DNA of 5,660 nt from Chloroflexota bacterium (GCA_005881995.1 VBHV01000623.1:1-5660), one strand, 5' to 3'; counted from the stretch's first letter, positions 1 to 5,520 are shown. Notes: generated from the sequence alone by a model not told the origin. A program made the numbers and translations.

Positions 1-110
1 TCCCAGTAGTATATACCACGCTCTATCCAATACACAAGGAAATGAAAGTGATTGGCATAAACGAAAGCAAGAGGAGCACAACCCATTGCACCCCTCCCTT
101 TCGCTATCTA
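1..110. other. Gene-free left edge
   Basis: This is the downstream side of the lipoprotein gene that ends at 111. I see no coding region here that I would trust. An ATG at 42 with a weak AAGGA in front opens a plus-strand frame, but that frame runs antisense through the lipoprotein gene and its product has no recognisable features. The only dyad is a weak CCAAT/ATTGG pair (27-31 with 51-55, 19-nt loop) without a T-tract, so no terminator for the lipoprotein gene can be called. Confidence 0.5.
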
Positions 111-791
111 TCAGCCCATACCAACACTTTTTACCGTGTTAGCAGGATAGACTACTTTGACCTTGACCAATATATTGATCCCGATAGCCTGCGCATTCCC
201 GCCGAAGTCGGTCAAGTCCGCCGTGGGAGGAATGGTGTAGGTGTAGGCCTTGGTACCGACCGTGAAGTGGATCATGCGATCAGCTCCAACGGCGCTCGTC
301 GTGGTGCCTGTATAAGCGATCACATTCAAATCCGGGTCACCTGCCACAGCAGGCTTCAAGATCGTTGCAGTAAAACTCCCATTAGGGTTAACTATTGCAT
401 CCATATCGACGGAACTTCCTACAGTCGGGAGACCCCCGTTATAGGCTGAGCGATCAGTTGTAGCAGCGATCGCCAGCGTATATGTCTGCCCATTCGGCGC
501 AGTCATGACCAGGCTGGTGCTATTGATCATCTTCACAGGGCCGATGAATGAGATGCCACCCGGTTTAAATGGAACAGCTGTGGCAGTAGGGCCTGCCGGT
601 TGCGTAGCGGTTGGTGACGGGCTTGAAGAGGTGGTCGTGGTGGTGGCAGTAGTACCCGTGGTACCTGTTGTAGGCGTAGATTGTGTAGTAGTACTACCAA
701 CGCCCGAACACGCCGTGAACAAAATCATCGTAACCAGAACGGCAGCACCCACGAGCATCCCTTGAATACGACGTGACGGAATTTTTTGCAT
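111..791 (-). CDS. Secreted lipoprotein with Thr-rich stalk and two DUF5666-like modules
   Basis: Predicted 226-aa exported protein. The start at 791 is chosen because GGAGGA (796-801) lies 4 nt upstream; an in-frame ATG at 830 has no such site and would add 13 residues that spoil the signal peptide. Residues 5-8 carry basic R7-R8, followed by a hydrophobic core (about 12-25) and the lipobox-like F25-T26-A27-C28. C28 is the expected lipidated cysteine; Phe at -3 is less usual than Leu. Residues 33-72 are a low-complexity Thr/Ser/Pro linker, likely an extended stalk. Residues about 80-147 and 155-224 look like two divergent copies of one beta-rich module; the first has the pattern G-x-V near G84, L94-V-M, N100-G-Q-T-Y and a late Gly-x-x-V. 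This resembles the DUF5666/OB-like fold. It probably sits on the outer face of the membrane. Role unknown; binding or structural is more likely than enzymatic, since no catalytic motif is visible. Confidence 0.85.
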   Translation of the reverse strand: MQKIPSRRIQGMLVGAAVLVTMILFTACSGVGSTTTQSTPTTGTTGTTATTTTTSSSPSPTATQPAGPTATAVPFKPGGISFIGPVKMINSTSLVMTAPNGQTYTLAIAATTDRSAYNGGLPTVGSSVDMDAIVNPNGSFTATILKPAVAGDPDLNVIAYTGTTTSAVGADRMIHFTVGTKAYTYTIPPTADLTDFGGNAQAIGINILVKVKVVYPANTVKSVGMG

Positions 792-795
792 AGAT

Positions 796-801
796 TCCTC
801 C
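796..801 (-). promoter_or_regulatory. Ribosome binding site of the lipoprotein gene
   Basis: The minus strand reads GGAGGA, 4 nt before the ATG at 791. This strong site decides the start over the upstream in-frame ATG at 830. Confidence 0.8.
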
Positions 802-862
802 AAACATCTCAAATGGATTTGTAGACTCAAATCTATCTCTATATCTCACGAGACAAGACGAG

Positions 863-878
863 TTGTGAAACTTCACAA
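863..878. promoter_or_regulatory. Palindromic operator candidate upstream of the lipoprotein gene
   Basis: A perfect 7+7 bp dyad with a 2-bp centre (plus strand TTGTGAA-AC-TTCACAA) lies about 70 bp upstream of the lipoprotein start. It abuts a second palindrome, AAGTCGACTT (878-887). Size and symmetry fit a dimeric regulator such as a TetR, GntR or MarR type. It is also short enough to be a weak RNA hairpin if transcription starts upstream of it. The regulator is not in the window. Confidence 0.35.
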
Positions 879-899
879 AGTCGACTTGTCTGATATACG

Positions 900-905
900 A
901 TAATA
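900..905 (-). promoter_or_regulatory. Weak -10 candidate for the lipoprotein gene
   Basis: The minus strand reads TATTAT, five of six matches to the -10 consensus. No good -35 lies 16-18 bp upstream. If used, the dyad at 863-878 would fall about 15-30 nt downstream of the start of transcription, a typical repressor position. Low confidence. Confidence 0.25.
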
Positions 906-1002
906 CCTCTGTTTTTTAGGACTGGACTATGCTCTACAGCACAGTAATGAGGTGATATAGCTCACCTTCAGTGAGAACTGCGGAATGAAGCTGCTCGTTA
1001 CA

Positions 1003-1046
1003 AACAAGGCCCCCATCCAGACATTCTAGCGGATGGGGGCCTTGTT
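1003..1046 (-). terminator. Rho-independent terminator of the zinc-ribbon gene
   Basis: A perfect 16-bp stem (1003-1018 with 1031-1046) encloses a 12-nt loop and is GC-rich in the middle (GGCCCCCATCC arm). It begins 19 nt past the stop of the minus-strand gene at 1065. Read on the minus strand, the end of the stem and what follows is CCTTGTTTGT, a modest T-rich tail; the plus-strand side is followed by CACC, so minus-strand use fits better. It should also insulate the lipoprotein gene from upstream read-through. Confidence 0.85.
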
Positions 1047-1064
1047 CACCGGATACTGTGTGTC

Positions 1065-1502
1065 TTACCAGCGATCACGGCGCTCGCGGGTATCGCGGCG
1101 ATCACGTCCGCCGCGTCCGCCATTGCTGCCACTATTGCCATAGCTGCTGCTGCTATAACTGCGTGAGTCATCGCGGCGCCCAGAGCGCGCAGGACGATGA
1201 GACTGGAAGCAGTCGCTGCAATAGACCGGGCGGTCTTCGCGTGGAATGAACGGAACCGAGGTAGTACGTCCACAATCGGCGCAGATGGTCTCGTAATATT
1301 CACCGCTGGTATTGCGAGAGCGAGGCGCTGACGACTGACCACCACCACTGCGACGCGCAGCGCGGCAGGCTGGGCAACGGGAGGGGTCATTGGTCAGGCT
1401 GCGGCTGGCGTAAAATTCCTGTTCGCCCGCGCTAAAAGTGAAATCCTGTCCGCAATCGCGGCAGGTGAGGATACGGTCATTGTATCCCTCATTGGACATC
1501 AT
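1065..1502 (-). CDS. Two-module zinc-ribbon protein with RG/Ser-rich tail
   Basis: Predicted 145-aa cytoplasmic protein. The first module has C14-x2-C17 and C43-x2-C46, with the pattern CRDCGQDF...GEQEFY...RCPACR typical of the 'probable zinc-ribbon domain' family. The second has C74-x2-C77, exactly 17 residues, then C95-x2-C98, with VPFxPxxDRPVYC between; this is the CxxC-x17-CxxC zinc-finger type. Each should bind one zinc ion. Residues 101-145 are a disordered, strongly basic tail rich in Arg, Gly, Ser, Tyr and Asp, with an RGGRDRRD stretch, like RNA-binding RG tails. Nucleic-acid binding is inferred from this composition, not shown. Two adjacent ATGs (1502 and 1499) can serve as start; the only purine-rich site, AGAAGGG, is about 12 nt from the first, so initiation may be weak or leader-controlled. 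The gene stands alone, with its own promoter and terminator. Confidence 0.88.
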   Translation of the reverse strand: MMSNEGYNDRILTCRDCGQDFTFSAGEQEFYASRSLTNDPSRCPACRAARRSGGGQSSAPRSRNTSGEYYETICADCGRTTSVPFIPREDRPVYCSDCFQSHRPARSGRRDDSRSYSSSSYGNSGSNGGRGGRDRRDTRERRDRW

Positions 1503-1524
1503 GGGTAGGTTTTTCCCTTCTTGT

Positions 1525-1685
1525 TTTCGCTCCGCCTCAATAGTTGTTTGGCCTTTGTCAGATCGCGTGTCAGGAGATAACGAGTACGCTAAACAGCGCG
1601 TGCACGCCGGGTCTCCAGGTGGTCAGGGAAGTTACTCTACTTCCTGCCAGGCAGCTTTACCTAGATTCCGGGTGACGGAGCGAAA
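1525..1685 (-). promoter_or_regulatory. Structured 5' leader of the zinc-ribbon gene (candidate cis-regulatory RNA)
   Basis: If the promoter at 1730-1738 is real, the zinc-ribbon mRNA has a leader of about 220 nt. Within it, 1676-1685 pairs perfectly with 1525-1534 (10 bp, TTTCGCTCCG with CGGAGCGAAA). The helix extends 2 bp further only in the minus-strand RNA, through one G-U and one G-C pair; the plus-strand RNA would have a C-A mismatch there. This helix encloses about 140 nt with local hairpins: 1627-1632 with 1639-1644 (6 bp, 6-nt loop), 1587-1590 with 1595-1598 (4 bp, 4-nt loop), and the palindrome GCGTGCACGC at 1598-1607. The closing helix ends close to the weak ribosome binding site. 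I do not recognise it as a known riboswitch class. Confidence 0.4.
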
Positions 1686-1729
1686 CCAGGGCCTGAGATA
1701 TTACTTACCTTTTGCTAAACCACCTTCTC

Positions 1730-1738
1730 ATTGTAACA
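1730..1738 (-). promoter_or_regulatory. Extended -10 promoter of the zinc-ribbon gene
   Basis: The minus strand reads TGT-TACAAT, an extended -10 element with a near-consensus hexamer. The -35 region is a T-run (T9 opposite 1750-1758) and is poor, which the TG extension can offset. Transcription would start near 1723, about 220 nt before the ATG. Confidence 0.5.
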
Positions 1739-1762
1739 TATAGAATTAGAAAAAAAAATAAC

Positions 1763-1782
1763 TTGAAAGACCAAAATTTCAA
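1763..1782. promoter_or_regulatory. Dyad between divergent promoters, TTGAAA-N8-TTTCAA
   Basis: A perfect 6+6 bp inverted repeat with an 8-bp centre sits upstream of both the minus-strand zinc-ribbon promoter (-10 at 1730) and the proposed plus-strand promoter (-35 at 1784). It could be a shared operator, or it may be chance in an AT-rich stretch. Confidence 0.25.
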
Positions 1783-1783
1783 C

Positions 1784-1813
1784 TTGTGCGCTTCTTTCCC
1801 AAAATGATAGGAT
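1784..1813 (+). promoter_or_regulatory. Candidate promoter of the metallo-beta-lactamase-fold gene
   Basis: TTGTGC (1784-1789), an 18-bp spacer and TAGGAT (1808-1813) preceded by TGA form a weak -35 with an extended -10. Transcription would start near 1820, about 35 nt before the TTG start at 1855. This would leave the alternative GTG at 1786 outside the mRNA. Confidence 0.35.
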
Positions 1814-1842
1814 ACCTTAAAGGGCCTAAACAGTATCCTGGT

Positions 1843-1848
1843 AGGAGG
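1843..1848 (+). promoter_or_regulatory. AGGAGG ribosome binding site that fixes a TTG start
   Basis: A perfect anti-16S match, 6 nt upstream of TTG at 1855. The in-frame GTG at 1786 and ATG at 1804 have no comparable site, so the TTG is taken as the true start. Confidence 0.85.
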
Positions 1849-1854
1849 ACTCAG

Positions 1855-2622
1855 TTGGACACCGTTATTGAAAGCAAGCAGCCATTACAACCGGTGGCCC
1901 AGCAGCCGCGTCATGTGCACACTATTACCGATAGATTTTCGATGGCGAACACCTATCTTATCCAGGACGAACGCTTCATCGTCGTGGACCCCGGCTCGGT
2001 CCTCAATGTACAGTTGCTGCTTGCCTACATGCAGCGGTTCCTGCATCGTCACCCTGAAGATATCGATCTGATTATTTTAACGCACCTGCATCCTGAACAT
2101 TGCGCCGGGGTCGAGGAAATACGCCGGGCTTCACACGCGCCGGTCGCCGTTTCTATCGCCGCAAAACGGTGGTCACAATCTTGGGCAGGAGAAGGACGAA
2201 GCGTTGCTGGTGGAACCAGCGTCTCGCAGTTTGTTGGACGCATGTTTAGCCAGGTGCGCCTGCCAGGAGTAGTTCACCACCTCGATCTCTTCGAGCCGTA
2301 CTATGAACGCCAGGCACAACTGGTAGATATCTGGTTGGATGATGTCGAAGGACTCCCCAATCACCTCGACTGGCGCGTGATTGCCAGCCCTGGTCTTACT
2401 CCCGAAAGCCTGTGCCTCTACAATCCCTTTAGCTATGAACTACTCTGCGGGGATACGTTGATTACGATTGAAGGTGGAACCATCCTGGTGCGTGGCGGTA
2501 CGAACCGCATCCAGTTGCAGCAAACATTGCAAACGCTCCAGAGCCTGAAAGTCTATTACCTCTATCCAGGACACGGCAGGCCTATCTTATCGATGCGCGC
2601 CCTCGCCACCATCGAATGGTGA
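1855..2622 (+). CDS. Metallo-beta-lactamase-fold protein with altered metal ligands
   Basis: Predicted 255-aa cytoplasmic protein, a normal length for a stand-alone hydrolase of this fold (glyoxalase-II-like). Start is the TTG at 1855, set by AGGAGG. Family landmarks are in order: V44-D45-P46-G47 after the N-terminal strands; T76-H77-L78-H79-P80-E81-H82, the HxHxDH motif with Glu for Asp; S178-P179-G180-L181-T182-P183, where the usual PGHTPG histidine is Leu; C198-G199-D200, the bridging Asp; and P238-G239-H240-G241, the last His. So H77, H79, H82, D200 and H240 remain, while the Asp ligand is Glu and one His ligand is lost. The fold is clear. Activity could be mononuclear, shifted to another substrate, or absent. 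Residues 106-165 between the second and third motifs look like an inserted helical region. The substrate cannot be read from the sequence. The gene is divergent from the zinc-ribbon gene and convergent with the FHA gene. Confidence 0.88.
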   Translation: MDTVIESKQPLQPVAQQPRHVHTITDRFSMANTYLIQDERFIVVDPGSVLNVQLLLAYMQRFLHRHPEDIDLIILTHLHPEHCAGVEEIRRASHAPVAVSIAAKRWSQSWAGEGRSVAGGTSVSQFVGRMFSQVRLPGVVHHLDLFEPYYERQAQLVDIWLDDVEGLPNHLDWRVIASPGLTPESLCLYNPFSYELLCGDTLITIEGGTILVRGGTNRIQLQQTLQTLQSLKVYYLYPGHGRPILSMRALATIEW

Positions 2623-2646
2623 GATATGTTTCTGCAAAAGTGTGTA

Positions 2647-2692
2647 GGGACAAGGGGAAGGGTAGGGCAGGGAGGGGACCTTGTGCTTGTCC
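2647..2692 (+). other. G-run cluster (G-quadruplex motif) between convergent genes
   Basis: Six runs of three or four G lie on the plus strand at 2647-2649, 2654-2657, 2660-2662, 2665-2667, 2670-2672 and 2674-2677, with loops of 1-4 nt. The last five meet the usual G3+N1-7 rule for an intramolecular G-quadruplex. The block lies 24 nt after the metallo-beta-lactamase-fold gene's stop and just past the end of the FHA gene. It is flanked by GGACAAG (2648-2654) and CTTGTCC (2686-2692), a 7-bp dyad. It may slow or end transcription in the absence of a standard terminator, but no T-tract follows. Confidence 0.6.
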
Positions 2693-2702
2693 TCTCCGCC
2701 AA

Positions 2703-4211
2703 TTATTTCGGTTTACTTGGCAACCGTAACGGTACCGGGCCGCTGATCGGGCGCGAGAGGGACGGCATAGAAGGCTGTGGCATCGGGGCTGTGTGTGCCT
2801 CTTGCACAATCGTATATTCAAGTAGAAGCTCACCCAGACCGATGATATCACCTTTTTGCAAAAGCTGTGGCACCTGAAGCGGCACATCGTTGACCAGGAC
2901 ACCGGGACCATAGACATAATCACCATTGGCCTGATGCGAAAACTGCGCGTGTTCGATGGCAAGTGAGGCATCATCAAGCATCATATCGCAATCAGCCGAG
3001 CGCCCAACAGTGAACACCGCCCGGTCAAGCAGGAAATTTCTTCCCGCCATAACTCCATTACGGATGATGCACAGGCTACTCGAAACAGTGGATGGTACGG
3101 CAGGCGCTGCTAGTGGAGGAAGAGGAGGCGGCGTCACCGGATCAGGTTTGATGGTCCGCATCCATACCGGCATGCCATCGGAGCGTGGATCTGCTTCGCT
3201 GAACGTCGATGGCGGTTTCTGTGGGAACATGCTGGGGAATTTGAAGCTGTCCTCGTCAGAGAATGGTTTCTCGTCCAATGGTCTTGTCGGGAAAGCCCCG
3301 GCGCTGGCTGGCTTTCTATAGGTGGACATCCGTTCTGCCGGTTCGAGCACGCTAGTGGCTCGGTGTAGCAATGGGTCATCTCGCTCGTTCAGAGCCAGAG
3401 GAGCCTGCACAAGTTCAAAAAGAAAACGATGAGAACCGATTTCCAGCAAATCGTCGCTCTTGATGGGAAGTGTGCCACGAATGCGTCGACCATTCAACAG
3501 GACACCATTCAAGCTATCGCAATCGGTAATGTACGCCTGCCCATCTTGCCATACCAGTTCCGCGTGATAGCGTGAAGAGGTATCATCGTCCAGCCAGATT
3601 TCGTTATCTTCTTCCCGCCCGATGCTGATAAGGGCGCGTTTCAAGGCCAGCTTCTGACCCTGGAATCGTCCAGAGCGATATTCGAGCCAGCCCCAGGGCG
3701 TATCTTCGTTATAGACAAAGGGCGCGGGAACCCCTGGCTGGCGATGTGGTAGTCTCACGGAACCTGCAATAGTCGCGTTGCCCTTCGTGGTGCGTTTCGT
3801 GCGGTGTCGTGGGATGCGCGCCCAAGTATTCGAATCGCGCGGCTGCGTCAGGAGACAATAGGCTGTAGTTACGCCCAGCGGCGCAACACAGCCACAAAGC
3901 GCCACATAGAGCAGCGCGCAAGCGACTTCCAGGACACCGATGCTGCCTTGCGCCTGGCTCAAACGCAGGTTATACCAGAGAAGAGCAGGGAGTAAAAGCA
4001 GGGCCGAGCAGACGCAGCTTACAATAGCCAGGGCAAGCTGCCGGGTTGTGCCATGCTTGCGCCACGCCGTGAAGAGCGCGTTGGCTGTGATGGCGAGCAT
4101 GCAGCATGCCAGCCCGCTATACCAGCCAGAGGTAAACCAGTTCGGAAAATCTAGAGCGCTCGTCGTCGTATTCCTCTCTTCGTTGCTATCTGCGATTAGA
4201 TGAATTTTCAA
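2703..4211 (-). CDS. Three-pass membrane protein with two FHA domains
   Basis: Predicted 502-aa protein. Three hydrophobic segments lie near residues 29-50, 59-80 and 92-121, followed by a basic cytoplasmic-looking stretch (about 131-157). FHA domain 1 (about 174-268) keeps the phosphothreonine-binding pattern: G198-R199, S213-R214-Y215-H216, S233-L234-N235-G236 and N240-G241. A Pro/Ser-rich linker (about 285-375) follows. FHA domain 2 (about 379-468) keeps G403-R404-S405 and H421 but has Ala418-Ile419 where Ser-Arg is expected and lacks the S-x-N-G turn, so it probably does not bind phosphothreonine. The C-terminal 30 residues are Pro-rich. FHA domains dock onto Ser/Thr-kinase targets; no kinase lies in the window. 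The start is TTG directly after the upstream gene's TAA, in the same frame and without a clear ribosome binding site; the next Met is residue 38, inside the first membrane segment. Translational coupling is likely. Confidence 0.85.
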   Translation of the reverse strand: MKIHLIADSNEERNTTTSALDFPNWFTSGWYSGLACCMLAITANALFTAWRKHGTTRQLALAIVSCVCSALLLLPALLWYNLRLSQAQGSIGVLEVACALLYVALCGCVAPLGVTTAYCLLTQPRDSNTWARIPRHRTKRTTKGNATIAGSVRLPHRQPGVPAPFVYNEDTPWGWLEYRSGRFQGQKLALKRALISIGREEDNEIWLDDDTSSRYHAELVWQDGQAYITDCDSLNGVLLNGRRIRGTLPIKSDDLLEIGSHRFLFELVQAPLALNERDDPLLHRATSVLEPAERMSTYRKPASAGAFPTRPLDEKPFSDEDSFKFPSMFPQKPPSTFSEADPRSDGMPVWMRTIKPDPVTPPPLPPLAAPAVPSTVSSSLCIIRNGVMAGRNFLLDRAVFTVGRSADCDMMLDDASLAIEHAQFSHQANGDYVYGPGVLVNDVPLQVPQLLQKGDIIGLGELLLEYTIVQEAHTAPMPQPSMPSLSRPISGPVPLRLPSKPK

Positions 4212-5321
4212 TTACACCATGGGATCAACGCCCGCCAGGCGAGCCTCGCCAATCACTATCGTATCGACAATTTGATGGGCATTCTGGGTGTATTCCAGGT
4301 TGGCTGCGATATTGGCCGAATCTCCCGCGACGCTGTTATTGACCTGGACGGCATCCCAGTACTGAAATTGCGTGTTATCTGGCGTCATGGCAACACCGAG
4401 GAAGGCATGGCCAGGAATGATCACTATTTCGGCATGCAAACCAATATGCTCGACAGCTGCTGCCAGCAGAGCTGTCAGTTCGATGCACATCCCGCTATGC
4501 TCCTGTAACACATCCGCCGGGAGCTTGATATATTCTAAAGAAGCGCTTGTATCGCCAGGACCAGCATAGGGAACTCTTGCCTGAGTATAGATCATATGGT
4601 AATCCAGGCGCAAGGTATCATATATCGCGTCGACCTGGTCGCGAACCGCCCTGGAACTGGCATGGTTTGCATAGCCAATCATGGCGTTTGGTGCGGGCAT
4701 TGGCTCTTGCGCTAAATGGATGGTGGCATTTGCCACCAACGCCTTCACTGTGGGATCATCAGGCGTGATCCACGCCGCGATCTTGAGCCGGTTCGAGGCT
4801 AGCCATTGCATCAACTCACGTGAATGCAGCAGTAGTGGGCTATCATTGATATAATAGCGATTGCCGCGGGCATCTGTTACACGCACGCTGAGCGATCTCG
4901 TAACATCAGCTGTCAAATTTCGCAGCGCCTTGTCAAGCAATGTAGGTGTAAAACTGCTTGACTGTAAGGAGCTGGTCGCTGTCACGGTATGCGTCTCAAC
5001 CTGGGTAAATCCGGCCACCTGCACACTTATAATGAGCGTAATCGTGCTGCTGCTGCTGTAAGTGATGGTAAACTGGGTGGTATGTGTCGCAAGATAGAAT
5101 GGATAGTACGCGCTGAAGATCTCCTGCGGAGCTTGCACACAAATGTGGACAGGCGATTGGCCCCCGCAATGCTCCTGGCTGAAACTCTGTTGATAACGCG
5201 AGTAGGCCTGGAGACCACCTGCCACATAGAATCCTGAGATGCCTACCAACGCCGTTAATGTAACGAGCAATATCGAAAGTTTCTTGCCCATGTGTCCATT
5301 CGCCTCTTCTTGCTCTGCCAT
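4212..5321 (-). CDS. Membrane-anchored extracytoplasmic transglutaminase-like protein
   Basis: Predicted 369-aa protein. One N-terminal membrane segment (about 15-37) follows the basic G12-K13-K14, so the rest should lie outside. Residues about 80-160 are Thr/Ser-rich and strand-forming, resembling an Ig-like sandwich. The C-terminal domain (about 220-350) has the transglutaminase-like core: L267-P268, G277-M278-C279-I280-E281-L282, then G304-H305-A306-F307 and Y321-W322-D323-A324. C279, H305 and D323 form the expected Cys-His-Asp triad, so it is probably active as a protease, amidase or crosslinking enzyme; the sequence does not say which. C52 and C61 could form a disulfide. The start at 5321 lies about 18 nt after the predicted transcription start but lacks a good ribosome site. 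ATG at 5291 (Met11), with AAGAGG 11 nt upstream, is a fair alternative and would shorten the pre-membrane tail. First gene of an operon with the FHA protein. Confidence 0.87.
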   Translation of the reverse strand: MAEQEEANGHMGKKLSILLVTLTALVGISGFYVAGGLQAYSRYQQSFSQEHCGGQSPVHICVQAPQEIFSAYYPFYLATHTTQFTITYSSSSTITLIISVQVAGFTQVETHTVTATSSLQSSSFTPTLLDKALRNLTADVTRSLSVRVTDARGNRYYINDSPLLLHSRELMQWLASNRLKIAAWITPDDPTVKALVANATIHLAQEPMPAPNAMIGYANHASSRAVRDQVDAIYDTLRLDYHMIYTQARVPYAGPGDTSASLEYIKLPADVLQEHSGMCIELTALLAAAVEHIGLHAEIVIIPGHAFLGVAMTPDNTQFQYWDAVQVNNSVAGDSANIAANLEYTQNAHQIVDTIVIGEARLAGVDPMV

Positions 5322-5345
5322 ACTATGAGGTTCTCTATCGAAAGG

Positions 5346-5374
5346 ATTATATCATTCTGTGTCAGAGCGGACAA
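5346..5374 (-). promoter_or_regulatory. Strong promoter of the transglutaminase-FHA operon
   Basis: The minus strand has TTGTCC (5374-5369), a 17-bp spacer and a perfect TATAAT (5351-5346) preceded by TGA, an extended -10. Transcription should start near 5339, about 18 nt before the ATG at 5321 or 48 nt before the ATG at 5291. Confidence 0.75.
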
Positions 5375-5404
5375 TGCAATGGGACTTGTGGGTCTCCCAT
5401 CGTC

Positions 5405-5437
5405 TTGTACAACTCCCAACCATCTCGTGCGTATAAT
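5405..5437 (+). promoter_or_regulatory. Candidate promoter of the right-edge membrane protein gene
   Basis: A perfect TATAAT (5432-5437) lies about 100 nt upstream of the ATG at 5536. The best -35-like hexamer, TTGTAC (5405-5410, within the palindrome TTGTACAA), is 21 bp away, which is too far for normal housekeeping-sigma spacing. An activator or another sigma factor may be involved, or a poorer -35 may be used. Confidence 0.45.
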
Positions 5438-5448
5438 TTATAGAATGA

Positions 5449-5499
5449 TGTTTTCATGAAGTGTTAAACGAAAACACATAAAATGCACGAGAGCGTGCA
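5449..5499 (+). promoter_or_regulatory. Two hairpins in the leader of the right-edge gene
   Basis: Downstream of the TATAAT at 5432, TGTTTTC (5449-5455) pairs with GAAAACA (5470-5476) around a 14-nt loop. TGCACG (5484-5489) pairs with CGTGCA (5494-5499) around an AGAG tetraloop. Both precede the ribosome site at 5521-5526 and could shape the 5' leader. No known riboswitch class is recognised. Confidence 0.3.
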
Positions 5500-5520
5500 G
5501 CGCATCGCCACATAGTGACA

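Noticed and set aside
42..449. Plus-strand 135-aa frame with AAGGA near its ATG
   Set aside because: Most of it is antisense to the well-supported lipoprotein gene; the product has no domain, signal or composition of a real protein.
600..710. Repetitive GT/GGT-rich stretch considered as a DNA repeat or CRISPR-like array
   Set aside because: It encodes the Thr/Ser/Pro linker of the lipoprotein (ACC/ACT codons on the minus strand); there are no regular spacers or repeat units.
1058..1390. Long open frames on both strands over the zinc-ribbon gene
   Set aside because: They arise from the GC-rich, Arg/Gly-coding tail; Ala/Val- or Cys/His-rich translations without family motifs. The four CxxC pairs fix the true frame.
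1438..1743. Plus-strand 101-aa frame across the divergent intergenic region
   Set aside because: It starts inside the zinc-ribbon gene and crosses its leader; no ribosome site and no protein-like features.
1786..1854. GTG start giving a 23-residue longer metallo-beta-lactamase-fold protein
   Set aside because: No ribosome site before the GTG, and it overlaps the predicted promoter; the TTG at 1855 sits 6 nt after a perfect AGGAGG.
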